Below are positions 12,771 to 25,588 of a DNA stretch of 64,000 bases, piece after piece. This DNA is from Casuarius casuarius (taxonomy: Eukaryota; Chordata; Aves; Casuariiformes; Casuariidae). The stretch lies in contig PTFA01000029.1 of NCBI GenBank assembly GCA_003342895.1, positions 1,252,666 to 1,316,665 of the forward strand. The letters run 5' to 3'. The notes under the pieces were generated by a model, which worked only from the letters and a program-made list of their open reading frames with translations, was not told where the DNA came from and did not search any database. Within the stretch, counting starts at the first letter, position 1. Every line of letters starts with the position of its first letter. Both the position numbers and the translations under genes were made by a program.

Positions 12771-15700
12771 CGGAGAGATGATTTAGGGAAGCGGCGGATG
12801 GCAAACCCTGCCCTGGCAGTGACTCAGCCTGCGGCCTCCGCCAAGTCGCTTCACCACACCTTGGAAAGGAGAGATAATGCTCACCTACCTCCTCTTACGA
12901 GGCTTCACTAATGTTTATATAGTGCTTTGAATGTTTAAAGAGCTGCAGAAGTGCTGTGTATGAATTTTGGCGCTCCAGATCCTGTGATCTTTGGCCCTTT
13001 AAAAATACATAGGTGACACCAGCCAACCCCAGAGGAAATGCCCTCAAGAAAAGGCATCACAGGCAGCAGGGGAGCGGGAGGCCCCTGCGGCTGTGCCCTG
13101 ATCGCTCCAGCGTGGCCCGTGTGAACCAGGCGCTCACACCAGCAGCAGGAGCAGGCGGGTTGCTCTGGGAGCCTATGCAAACCTCATGCCGAAGACGCTC
13201 CCCGGATCGAGGCTGGAGGCATTGCAGCCCACTTGGGTAAAACCAGCTCCTCCTCCTCTTCGTTGCCCTCTCAGACTCAAACCCAGAAGTTAATTTTTAT
13301 CCCTTTTCCCAGGGGCCCCAGTCCTTATGGGTTTCCTGGACCTCCCTGTGCTCCCAGCAAGGCAGTGGCCTGTCTCTGGCTGGCTGTGTGTTCATTCAAG
13401 GGCACATCTGGCCTTGCCGTCAGTGGAGGTCCGTGGAAGCAAGGCAGTTCCTTACGCCCCGTGAGAGCGGTCATTTGGTTTAGGAGCATCTTAGGTCTCC
13501 CACTCCTACCAGCGACGTACGCAATGTGCGTGGCGTGATCGTACTAGCTGTGTTCTTGATATAATTCCTCGCCGACTACACTGCCGGCTCTCACCAGCCC
13601 CTGACAACACCGCTCGGCTAAGCGATAACCCTGCCGGCCACACTGAGCGTGAAAGCCCTCTCCTGCCGCACCAGTCAGGGCCCACTGCTGCACTGGTCCT
13701 GTGTGCGATCCCCAGGGTCCCCGTTGCTCTACTGGTCCAGGTTCAGGCCAGCACTGCTGATGGCCCCTCAGTGGGGAAATACATGGGGGAGCCAGCGGGA
13801 GCCAAGGTACGAGAGCTTGTGTGGGGTTAGGCAGGCTGAATCATCACAGGCTTCATATTTTTTAAAAAGGGTCAGTGGTTTTATTAATTGAATGTTTAAG
13901 GTTGTTTCTTTCAGGGAGGAGTAAGCTAAAAGATAGTAAAGGTCTATCTTAATGCTTACTAAGTGGTGGGTAACTAGGATGAATGTTAAGCTTTTATACA
14001 CTTAGCAAGTGTATAAATTCCCTAAGATCACTGGTACGAAAAATGTACTTTTTTAGTAACTTACATGTTGGAGAGCAGTGGATAAATGTGCATTTAATTA
14101 ATTTATTCATGTAAGTATTTAACAAGTTCTGTTTCTCACCTGTATGCCCCCGCTTATGAAAGTAAGAAATCTAGCATGCTGTGCATCTCCGTTAGCTGGG
14201 TAGAGTCTCACGGAACAGGCTGAAGGCTTTAAAAGGCAGCAGAATCAAGCTGCCTGGCAGTAGAAACAGACTGATGTTGTAGCACTTCCCTACTTAGCAG
14301 TATCCAAGGGATAAACCATGTATTAATTGTTCTTCCTCTGTGAAGACTCAAAATGTGATTGAAGCATTAAAGTAATAGAAATGGTCCTGAAACTGTGTAG
14401 AGAAAAACTCAGTTCTATTAGAAAGAACAGTAATTAGCCCTTATTTCTGGTGATAGTGAAACTTATTTATATCCCTCACTTTTCAGCTGCACATATATGA
14501 CTACAATAGTTATGTGCTTGGCTTTTAATGGACCATCGTGCAATAAACGGACTTGTTAAGCAAACGGCAGGTATGTCTCCCATGGAGCCTCCAGTCCAGG
14601 GGCACAAACCCAATAAAACAGGACAGGTGCTACGTGCCGGTGTGGACCTATCCTGCGAGATGGGGAGAGGCCTCTCGTCGCACTGACGCCCTCGAAACCC
14701 GGAGGAGCTCAGCACACCGTGATGGGGAGCGTGGTAGTTCGAGTGCCTTGTATGGTGGGTGAGGTTTTCTCAGGAGAGGGAACCAAATATTAGTCAGCTG
14801 ATAGTGCCAGAGAGCTATGCAAAAAGAGACATAATGCCAGGGGTGACTCTAAGAGACAAAGCTGGCCAGGGAGGAAACTAAGATGAAGGGTAAGCTTAAG
14901 GGAGGAACATGAAAGGGTGTGCTCTTTGCATGGGAGAATATGGAAGGTAGATGATCACGAATGTCTGGTAAGGAGAGAAAGATTATATTTAAAGGAGCTT
15001 CTACTTTGAAAAAGTGACACTGTGAAACGTGACAGGGAGCTGCTATCATTATGATCCTTCAGCGACCTCACGCTCCTTCTGGGAAAGGTCTCAGTGCCTC
15101 CCTGCCAATACCTAGCTCCACAAGTGCTATTGTGGAAGAGTGTGGGACAACCTGAAGTGCTCTTCCTTGTACGGAAACATATTTTATCCAACAGTTCCAA
15201 AATTTAAAAAAAAGTCCAGCATGCAAGTTAAGCCTGGGCTCTGAGTTTAGTGCTGTTTTTCCCTTCCTCTTCAGTTCCCTACTGGCTTGCTCTTCTTGGT
15301 CATTATCTCCCACCTAAAATAAGGTTGGAAGTATCCTAGGCAAAAACTTGGAGTCTGACATGGCCTGTAAATATCTGTCATATTCTTGGGCCCAGTAAAA
15401 ATAATAAAAAAATACGCAGGTAGATTTGCTTCCTCCCTGGGAAATCAGCATTCCATATGTTCCTAGCAAACACTTGCTGGGCCAGCTTCCTGTTTACGTT
15501 GGTCGGCTCAAACCGATTTGTCAATGTAGCAGCCCATTATGTGTCATATGCGGGCATAATAATAGCTTAATACTAACTCGTTTTGCAGTAATAAACACCT
15601 TGAGTGATGGCCTATTGCTTCCTCATAAATAGGAAGCATTTTCAGATTATTGCCTAATAACATGAAGTGATTTATAGAGAAATAAGATGCAGTGGGACAT

Positions 15701-18282
15701 TTTTCCAGCCAAGAACTTTTAGAAAGATGGGGGGCTGCCATTTGATACTTATAAATAAATAAAGCCATGCTAGAAATTGAAATATGGATAACAGCTTCAC
15801 GTGAGGCTAAGAATTCACTTTTTATTGGAAAAAGCCACCATTGTATGCACATTTTGATTAATCACAAAATTATTAATTTAGCAGGAAAGGGATTTGTATC
15901 TCATATACTCTATCTAAACAGATAGTTCATCATCCCTCAGCACTGCAGTAGATCGTCTGCGTGCAGAGGATACCTATCAGTTTGGTGTATACTACTGCAT
16001 TTCACTATTTTCCTTGTGGTTCTCATTTAACATCTTGTCCATTGCAGCAGTTTAAACTGTGTAAATTATGTTATACAAATTAATGTTCTTTTTCCCTTTT
16101 TGGCAGTTTTTTTCAAGTCCAACTTTATATGTATACAGTAGCACAATAGCTAGGAGTAAGTAAAATTAACAGTTGAAATTTACTATTTTCTGCTTCAAAT
16201 TTTCTATTGCATTGTTAAACCTGTCAGTTCTTTCAATAATCAGTCTACGATAAGAAGGAGCCATCAGGGCTTCGTCCACTTACAGACTTGATCAGTGGGT
16301 ACAGCAATTACCTGTGCATCAGCAGTTGTAAAAAATGGGTGAAAGATAATCCTCGTGCTGCAGAGATGGTGCTTGAGCTGTCAACAGACATGACCTGAGA
16401 GGTTAGTCAGCCTTTGCATCAAGAGCCTGATATTAAGGAGAAGTTTCAAGCTTATCAGTGGGAGCACCCAAAACCACTAGGGAAAGCATATTTCAAACAA
16501 TCAGTGGGTATTTCCGCAGTCCTATTGTAGATCATATTTTGCTGTGTCTTTCCACTGGAAGCTTAGGAATCACAGCAGTTCTTTCACAAGGCATCTAGCC
16601 ATTATGCTCATAGTCCAAGATGTGCAAATGAGAAATGGAAGCCACCGAGTCCTGTTTTGAAATCAACTCTGGATAAACAATCTCTACAGTATTTTTACCA
16701 AATTCAGGAAAGTTTGATGTCATGGTTACTTTTTTCTCTCCTCACAATCAATTCTCTTTTCTCCTCCTTTGTAATTTTTTCTTGTTTGAAATTAAAAAGT
16801 CAAGTTAAGTAACCAATGAATGAGATTATGACAAGGCCATTAATATTGAATGCCTCACTTTCCAGGTTCCTGACTTCTTATAAACAGAGCTGATTTTCCA
16901 GAAATCTCAGCTACCTTTCATTTTATATCGAGTTAGACCCTGGAAGTTGAGACACTTGAAATCACAATTTTTTCCTGAAAATTTCAACCCAACAATTTGT
17001 ATTTCAGATTAGCTGCAGTACACCAAGTGCACTTTAATTACTCTGTTACTTGCCATCACCATCACAAGCCTTGTTCTAACTTTATTTTTTATTTTCACCA
17101 ACCAGCTGTTTTTTTCAGAGTTGGCAGAATTGTGTGTTATGCCCCATAAAGCCATCAGAAAGGAAGCCATTATTAATGATTTGGCCATCCTATTCAGATT
17201 TCATGTGTTTGCTGGTTCAAGCCGTTGAAGATTGAGATTTAGAGTGTGACTGCATTGAAGAAGTATGGTCTTTTTTAGCAACATCTCATACTTCTGGTTT
17301 TATGTCCTTGAATGGAGACTTTCCCAAACAACAGTGGTAAATGGTGGCATATTTGTGGGTAGAGAGCTCAGTCGAAGAGGTCCAAGTAAATAAACCGACG
17401 TATTTCACATTGCGCTCTGTCAGTCAGCAAAGATAAGAGGCAGTCACCTTCGTCTTGAAGCCCTGGAGCCCCGTCGCGTTCAGCAGAGATCTCGTCTGGA
17501 TGTCTGCCGTGAAGGTGCTGAGAATCGCGTCCCCCAAAACTGACCCTTCAGTGGGAGTCAGAAATTTAGATGGGCCACAAGAAGAATTTGATGTGTCCAA
17601 ATCCCACTTCCACTGGGCCCTAAGATTTTGTTCACAGCAATACATACCTAGGAAGGAGGCCACACACGCTCCAAGACACAAGCAGAATCATTTGTGCACA
17701 GGGATCACCGTCATGATCACCCGTGCATCAGCTTCTTGCATATGGCAAGATTAATTTGCAATTTTCTGTTCTAATTGTGATAACTCCTTATCTCTCAGTA
17801 CTGCAGTGCCATTAAGATTCCTTTGTCTTTAACCTGAAATTCTCTTTTCTATACATGACTCTTGCTATCGAACTGCCAGACTGTCATTCCCCTTACATGC
17901 TAATAATTAATCATTTAATGTTAAGTTATTTGAAATTGAGGTGTGGAAATAACCAGACTATGTAAATAACCATTATTGTAATTCTTCTGCCCCTCTCTTC
18001 CCTTTTAATCACCTGTTGTTTCCTTCACTGCACAGAGTCTTATCTTCATTTCACTTGTGAACACTTCAAAACAGGGTCTGTGACTGTTGAACACAAGCAC
18101 AAGAGAATCAGATAGGATCCAGAACAGTGGGCGCTACAGTGAGATAAATACATTTGTTGTGCACACAAACATATAATTAACAGGGCCAGCACACACTCAG
18201 AAATGCTGCAAGCGCTGCTTCGGAGGTGGTTCTGGCCACACACAATCTCCCCTGCCCACCGTTCTTCTGGTCAAGAGAGGTG
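12771..18282. other. Non-coding region between the two islands
   Basis: GC content falls from the island edge to AT-rich sequence by about 13.9 kb. The stretch at 14.0-17.3 kb has many TAATTA/ATTAAT-type words and no repeat family. A small CpG-bearing open frame at 17.42-17.58 kb is the only coding-like spot. Confidence 0.5.
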
Positions 18283-18660
18283 TATATATAGCTCAGGATT
18301 TGAAGCTGAGAGGGTGCGGAGGGGTTGTGGGCTGCAAGACTTGTTGCAGCAGGACTGAGGAGGCTCTCGGCCTTTTCCTAGCGCGATGTGCCGTGCGTCA
18401 GGCCACACGCTGCTGGAGCAGGGCAGGGTCTCCGCACCCAGGAGGCCCCAGGAGGTTGCTGGTTGGCACCTTCCCCGGCTCTGGCCGACGGTCTCCCTGT
18501 GACGTGCAGCATCTCGGCGCAGGAGGGAGGTGCTGGTGTGGCGCTCGGAGCGCCGGTGGGACACGCAAGATAGGCACCAGCTGAGCGTGTCTGAGCAAGC
18601 GAGGCAGCAGGGCTGAGCGGGGCAGCGACGGGCACTGCCCTCTCCTTGCTAACAGAGCCT
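18283..18660 (+). promoter_or_regulatory. TATA box followed by a small GC-rich island
   Basis: TATATATA at 18283-18290 is followed directly by about 350 bp of GC-rich, CpG-containing sequence inside an AT-rich neighbourhood. The geometry fits a plus-strand promoter with initiation near 18315. Open frames on both strands through the island are probably a by-product of GC content. Confidence 0.3.
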
Positions 18661-21600
18661 GCAAGGAGCCGTATTCCCCATCTGTTACATATTCCTGTTA
18701 CGTCAGTAGCAGTTTTGGTCTGATGTCAAGATAGATTTGGACATCAAGGTCCAAATCTTTTGACTATGAGATTTGCACCAACTCTTCCAACTAGAGACAG
18801 ATTAAATAGTGCGATTTTGTGCTGTTTAGACAAGACCTATTTCATTTCATTGCTAGGAATCAGGATACTTGTCTCTGTTACACTTTTGAGATGCAGGAGT
18901 CTGCCTCTTCCCATTTAGGTAAACAAATGGGATGTATAATTAAGTTTCTAACCGTAATTTTCAAGTAGACACTTTGCACAAATAATACAGCTAGTAGTAC
19001 CAGATTTTATTCTGACTCAGGGACTATCTAAGGTGGCAACATTCGAGTCCCACAGATTCATTTGTATGGTTCTGTAGAGTATTTTGAATACCTTATAAGT
19101 TTTCTACATTAGCAGCTTCTCTTAAACAGTAAGTAATATGAAAGTTGTTACAACCATGCAATCAAGCTGCACAGTGTCATAAAACGTTGTTAGAGAATCG
19201 TGGAAAGACGAGTCTTACTAGTCTAGGATATGATCATACTGCTGATACAGCTCACTTGGAAGAGACACAAGTGTATCAGCAACGCTTGTGATGACACATA
19301 CCAAGCACATTTGATGAGTTCTTCGTAATTACTTATTTTCACCCATCACATAGTTATTTCACGTGTTCCATAGTGATCTAACAAGTTGTGATGCTGGAAA
19401 CTTTAAAAGCATTTTTTGATTTCTTACAGTGTTGTGGTAGGTGCTATGCAGGGATCAGCACAGGTACCTAGCGAAGGGGTTTACACACAGCAGCTGGATT
19501 CCACTGTGCCGTAATTCCATCAGCAATTTGTGCATAAGTGGATTTGTGCGCGCTACTTTGTCTTCCGTGCACAGAGGATACATTGTGTCATTAGTCATTT
19601 CGCTGCTTGAACCCACCTTCAAAAAATGGAGGAATTTTCTGACTAGATCACTCAATCTTTTTGGAAGAATGCCAGTAGATCGCACTATTCAGAAGACTGC
19701 AAACAAAAAAATAAAACAAGCCACGGAATATAAAGGGATTTAGTCCCAGATCAGGGGTTACCATTCCCACTTACTGCTGAACACCAAAGTCCATGTTTGA
19801 GACAACTGAGACATGCTAGAGTATAATAATTCTAAGCTAGCACATGCAGAACTGCAGTTGTTTAGGAATTTAAGAAGAATGAGCAGATACTGGAGCGCTG
19901 CTAAAGAACAGCTGATTTAATTCAGTATGCACTGATCAGACAGAGCTAGCCAGTCTGTCCGTGGGTCAGCCATCCTTGGCAGGTGTTAACAGCTTACCAA
20001 TAAGAGAGCAAGTACATGCTGACTTTTCAAATAATTAAGTTAAGAATGCCTTTCCCTCACAATATTTTTATATGAGAATCTCTAAACAGAAACTTAACGT
20101 TTTCAGACATTGGTAAAAAAGAAAGTGGTTGCATTTAGGAAAGGAAAAATTGTAACTCAAATCAGACAGGAACTTGGACATGTTAATTGTGCAAATCTCT
20201 GCTTTCTTTGGCATTAAAGAAGTGCTGACATAGGCCAAGTAGTCCCTATCCCTTGACAATATTAGCTGGATCATTAGGAAAAAGAAACAAAGTGGAAGCT
20301 GGGTGTTGTCCTGCAAGTGAAGAAAGTTGTAGAATTGATGTAGTGTTTGACTTGTACAGAAGGCTTTTATAGCATCTCCTCCATGCAGAGGCAACAGAGC
20401 TTCCAGCACCAGTGCTCGTTCCAGCAGCATCTCTGCAATGTAAAAGATCCAACGGTGGAAGCAAATCCAACACTTGTGCAGCAGCGACAAGTCTCAGGTT
20501 CTTGACTAAGCTTTTTTGCTGTTGCTCTTTAATCACTGTTGAAAACACACATGAACCTGTGCCGTGCAAGACCAGCATCAGGCTCTCTGACACTAATACA
20601 CTAGCACGCTCCCCTAGGAGCCTGTGCATTTTCCTGGCATGGCGTTCCACCTCTTGGTGCTTTTGTAGGGAATGGAAAACTGTGGTCCTAACATTTATGT
20701 TATTAGACTTTTTCTGAAGCTGGAAAAGAATGGGAGCCCCCTCCATTTTTTTGCCAGAAACCAAAATGCCATCTTTATGTTCTAATGAGCATTAAAAACT
20801 GATACTGATAAATACCATTAGCTCTTCTGTGCCAAAAAAGTGCAAAACTAACTTTAGCCAGCTTCTATCATACTATTCCAACATGTCCAGTGTGCAAACT
20901 ATCAAGCAAGGACCTGCAGATGATCCCTGCAGTATGTGTTCAGTCTAACAAACTATAATTGGATGTGGATATTAAAGGCTATATGGACATTCATGAATGA
21001 CTGGAGTTAAAGCTGTCTTGGAACGGACACACGGACTGGCAGCACAATGAGTGTTTGCATTAGTAACAGCCCTGTACAGCTACCTAAACTGCAAACCTTT
21101 ACCAAGCACGAGACTGGTGGTTAGAAAGAACAGTGTATCTGATCTTTTCGGTAATGATCTGAAGGAGAAAAATAGAACATCTAACATACTTCACCTAATG
21201 AAAGACACTTTGCCGCCCACAGCAACTGAAAAAAAACAGGTACAATTTGCATCCCTTGCTACTATTAAGGATCTGTTTTTCACCAACAACTATGTAAAGC
21301 GTAAGTGTTACTATAGACACATAGATTCATCAGAGGATAGGAGTTATCATGGAGTGTATAATTATGATTACTAAATCTGCTGTACAGGGAAGGGTGTCAT
21401 AGATGAACAAGACAAACACAGCATGTTGGAAACATCTTTGAAGTTCAGCTCCAAAACAGTACCTGGAGTTGAAGTTTTTGATCTTGGCTGGGTGATTCTT
21501 GCCACTTTTTTAACTATAGCATACCACACACGGTTTCTCTTAATGCTCCTAGACCGTGACAGTTTTTGAATGAAACTTTGACATATATGAAAAAGATGCT

Positions 21601-23414
21601 ATTCTTTTTTAGATAAATATTAAATTTGCACTCATGCCTTTGCCATTATCATGTTTTCTAGATATTGGTCTATTTGCAATGCAAATCGCAAATTTTCTAG
21701 AAAGCTGCAGGAATACTATCTTATGCAAGATAACGCACATTAATGGGATACATATCTTCGTAAAGGTTTATCAGAATGAAGCTAATAGTGTGTTATTCTC
21801 ACTGCAAACACGATTCAAGTCATTTCATTTTAGCTTTAAGAGTTTTAAACTTAAACTCTTCTTATTACATCGCATTTCTAAACGTAGTCTTTAGTCTCTT
21901 TACCTGGCTCATATGCAGGAAGAAGACGGCTGTCTGATTTCTTCCCTCTCCTTCAGTTTTACTGCTGAGACCTGCTATTTTAGTCATTCACACCAGAATA
22001 CCATTCTTCATTTAAAAAAAAAAGTATGTTTTGTACTTTAGATCGACGTTGTATGTTGCATTTTAGAAATATAAGAACTTTATGGACATCGTCATTTAGA
22101 AAGTTGCCTGTAGATCAAATCAGTCCATATTGAAAGGTTTAACGAAAATATCTATGCTTGTGCATATACCGCAGTCATTCTGGTACAGAAGCAGAGAATG
22201 AATGCTGCTATGGACAAATTAATTCCACCTGAGAATCATTTAAACAGAAGCAAAGATTCCAGTCCCAAGGAGGTAACTTGCAGAAAAGTTTGTCAAGGGA
22301 TTTCCTAGTTCAGTGCATCAACTTTTAGACTATTGACTAGGCAAGACTTAAGATACTAGGTCTAAATATTGTAGGAAGAAAAGTCAGTGCATCTTTTTTC
22401 TCCTGATTGTAAAAATTTTCACAAATGTTACATACATTCCATTTATGTATTTAGAGATAAAACACCAAAAAGGTGTTAAATTGGAAGCCTAATTTCTGAA
22501 GTTTACCTCAGATCTCGTTTACCTACTTCAGTGTTAACTTTATTCAATATAAAGAAGGTTTATTGCTCTGTAACATCAAATATTGAATAATGAGACAACA
22601 TAGTTGTAATTTTTGTGACTGCAGTGAAGAGGTGCACGGCTCTTCACATTAAAAAAAACAAAAAAATGCATGTTTAACTGGTGTATACCTGGTGTTTTCT
22701 CAAACTACATGCACAGTTATCCTGTTTCTGGGGGGATCTGATATGCAACACACCTTGGGAATCTTTAAATACTAGCAAGCTCAGCGAGTAGTCAGTGCAG
22801 CTTTTATCCATGATAAGAATACCTGTGGGAAGGGTGAAGAGTAAAAAGAGGGAAAAAAAATGATTTGCACTTCAAAGATTCACTTCAGATGAAGCAGATA
22901 TAAAATCCACATAGATCATTGTGGAAGCTGTAGGTGAAATTAAAAGTTGCATCTCCAATATATGCATTTGCCTGAAGTAATCTCTATGTTTACACATTCC
23001 ATTGTGGACACAGCTCAAAAACACAGCTCAAAAGATATATACTGCTGTTTTTCTTCCTTTAGTCTCAGTGTGGTGGGACTTTAAACTGAAGGTCTGTTAA
23101 TACTCAAACCACTTCTATAATCCGAAGAATTAAGTGTCCAGCATGTAGCAATCTTGATTATATTCCAGTCAGGATGTGGGAAAGACACTATTAGAAACAA
23201 AACAATCAATTCACTTAGATAGTCCCACAAACATGCTTTATGGCATCTGCCTCCTACTCATTTTAAGTGAGGTTTTATAGTGACACAGTGGTGAAGATTA
23301 GTACACAACTGCAGGCAGATGCCCATGACTGATTTAATTGTTTGCACTGACACTCACAATTGCTGTAATTGCAACTGATGTGATAAAAGCTATTGCCAAA
23401 GAACAGGCAGAGTG
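18661..23414. other. 3' flank of ASPG, mostly unassigned
   Basis: AT-rich sequence with no recognised gene or repeat family. It contains the overlapping minus-strand frames at 20.07-20.76 kb listed separately. MIR203 would be expected downstream of ASPG from human gene order, but its mature sequence was not found here. Confidence 0.5.
20068..20764 (-). pseudogene. Unidentified overlapping minus-strand reading frames, possible decayed coding sequence
   Basis: Two open frames of 172 and 140 codons overlap in different frames. The upstream one (to 20246) includes HSLQKHQEVERHARKMHRLL and QQKSLVKNLRLVAAAQVLDL. The downstream one (from 20490) includes FYIAEMLLERALVLEALLPL and HGGDAIKAF, which reads like amphipathic helices. 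A frame change near 20480 would fuse the two plausible parts, as in a broken gene or retrocopy. I recognise no family, no poly-A tail and no splice structure, so chance is a real alternative. Confidence 0.2.
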
Positions 23415-23835
23415 AAACCAACATTGTTCCTCAGAGATTTTATTAGTTTAAACACAGAAGTGTACAATCCACTGATTTTTCTTGCCATAAATTCACCACA
23501 GCATTTCCTTTTGCTACATACGCAATACTTTCCTCATTGATTTAACATATGAAGATTCAAGAGGTCTACTTAAAAACAGAACTTGTACAGTAAAGAGATA
23601 ATACAGTCCAGCATCATTGTTTATAAAAAAGAATCATTTAAAAAGTGATTAAAAGCTAAAGCAGCAAATCATTTTTAGAAAATCAGTGAGGCCTTAAAGT
23701 TGCATCAGTTCTAGCTTTCCTGTATGCTCAATGTGTAGCCATCGTTCCCTCTTTTCTTTTCTTCTCCATAACTGCTTAACATCGTTAAGAATTCAAAGCT
23801 GATGTTTCTGAAGATGAATGACCATCTTCTACAGT
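23415..23835 (-). other. ASPG: ASPG last exon, 3' UTR (alternative C-terminus possible)
   Basis: A CTTTCTCCCGTAG acceptor ends at 23836. When exon M is used, the exon is untranslated. If exon M were skipped, exon L would join in phase 0 to TVEDGHSSSETSALNS and a TAA at 23785-23787. The 3' limit is set roughly 25 nt after the AATAAA hexamer and is approximate. Confidence 0.6.
23439..23444 (-). terminator. ASPG polyadenylation signal AATAAA
   Basis: A canonical AATAAA occurs on the minus strand. A GT-rich stretch (GTTGGTTTC) follows about 20 nt downstream, as expected for a cleavage site near 23415. It is the only AATAAA I saw between the last acceptor and this point. Confidence 0.6.
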
Positions 23836-25529
23836 CTACGGGAGAAAGAGAAAATGTTTGGTTTAGAACTGGGCAGTATCCAAAACCTTCCCAAGAAGAG
23901 TTTAGCTTGTAGCCAGTCAGGCAAGTTCTGATGAAGTACTGAAGACTTCCTTCAGACTGCCTATACTACTGATGGCTCAGCCCAAAGGAATTAAGAGATG
24001 ATCCATGTAGGATTTGAAGATTTAACATATTTCCTCTCCATTTGCAAAAGAAAAGTGACTTCTGCAGACATATTTCACTGGAAATGGAAATTCATTTGCA
24101 AAATAACCCATATTCTGAAGATATTTATAGTGTCTTCATGCTGGATACTGGAAAACTTCCATTTAAATGCTGGAGACTGTGATTCTATCTAATACCAACT
24201 AATATCAGCAAAAAAACCAAAATAACCCCCCAAAACTTCACAAAAAGGCAAAAATGCCTGTTTCTGTCCCGTGTTCTCATTTAGACCAGCACATAGTGAC
24301 TGAAAAAATGCTGTTGTTCCAGCTGGAAGTCTCCACTCAAGTACACGAGTTCACTTACATTGATCAAATGGGCCAAGCAAGATGCAAGGTGGTAGTGAAT
24401 GCAGCAAAACATTTAACTACATTTTGATTTTTTAAAAATAAAAGACATCATCCACTCCCAGTGTTTTAAATCTCTGATGCATTAGGCTTTCCGGTATACT
24501 GGAGAAGAGATACCGAAATCAACAGTGTATTGCATCAGAAAGCAGTTCTGAGAAAGGAAAGGCAAGTGTTTTAAATGTCTCCAGTTACAGCAAAGCATTG
24601 GAGAAGGTCAGATGCCCAAACAACTTTACTACACAGAGACTTGTCAGATCTGACACTTTGAACATGAGATTCACACCCATCTCATAGCACACAGCTAGGG
24701 AAATGCACCTTGCATATTAGCAGTACCAAAGAGATTCACCCTGCAAGTCCCTGTCTGGACTACAGCCAGGCAACTATGTGTAGGGTCTGAACAGGAGAGG
24801 GGCCATTGCACTGCACTCGGGGGAGCAAACCCTTGGCAGTGCCCTGTCCTGAAAGGAAGCCTTCCACTGTCTATTTATGTAGCCGTAACTAATTTGTGCC
24901 TGTTAAGAATCTGCCTCACGTTTTCTGTGGTGGCTGACTACATTGCCCGAAGATGGTCTAGTATAAAGGGCTCAGTGAAAAAGCGAGAGGGAGAGCACAT
25001 GTGGAAATGTGGCAGGTGCCACAGTAGGACCTGCTGAGTGGGAGGCTGTGCGACAGAACGGCCGTGGTCACATCACAGTGCTGCTGGAGGAGGGGATGCT
25101 CCTGTGCCGTAGGCATGGCACCCTCAGAAACACAGCTGGCAAAGTCCCCAGTTAAAGCCATTTCCTCTCTAATGCAGGCAAAACAGAGGAGCAATTCTTT
25201 GCACCAGGCCAAGAGAACAAGACATTGCTGCCCCCAATATTTTCGTTATAATAGCATTTAGATACCCAGTCAAGTTCAGAACCATACTGTAGAATGCCCT
25301 ATACAAATCCACGTCTAGCAGTTACAGTCTTGGGCAGAAAGAGGAATAAACATTAGTCCCATTCTACAAAGAAGGATCGAAGTATTCAGGGTCATATAGG
25401 AAACTAAGGCAGTGACTGCAGCTGAACTCAGATGCCCCGGATGCTGGTGAGGGCTTGAATACAAAATCCTCCTCCATACATGCTGATCCATACATTTCAG
25501 AAACCTAGTACTTTAAAACTCGATCTTAC
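23836..25529. other. ASPG terminal intron (3' UTR intron)
   Basis: About 1.7 kb between the post-stop GTAAGA donor and the last acceptor. No coding exon resembling the last ~20 human residues was seen here. Confidence 0.6.
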
Positions 25530-25588
25530 CTTCTTTACTGCTACTTTCTAAAGAAGTCAAGAACCTCAGTATGTCCTGTAGCCTCTGC
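25530..25588 (-). CDS. ASPG: ASPG exon M (ends the reading frame; stop TAG at 25541-25543)
   Basis: This 59-nt exon begins after a TTTCTACCTACAG acceptor and reads [15 protein letters not shown] followed by TAG. It corresponds to human AEAAGNLAVVAFL. A strong donor (AGAAG|GTAAGA) follows 11 nt after the stop, so a 3' UTR intron is predicted. A junction this close to the stop should not trigger nonsense-mediated decay. The human protein runs about 20 residues further, so the bird C-terminus appears shorter. Confidence 0.85.

Noticed and set aside
20682..20696. String GTGGTCCTAACATTT resembling the reverse complement of the miR-203 mature region
   Set aside because: It lacks one base of the mature core, its ends do not match, and the conserved star-arm words are missing upstream, so no miR-203 hairpin can form.
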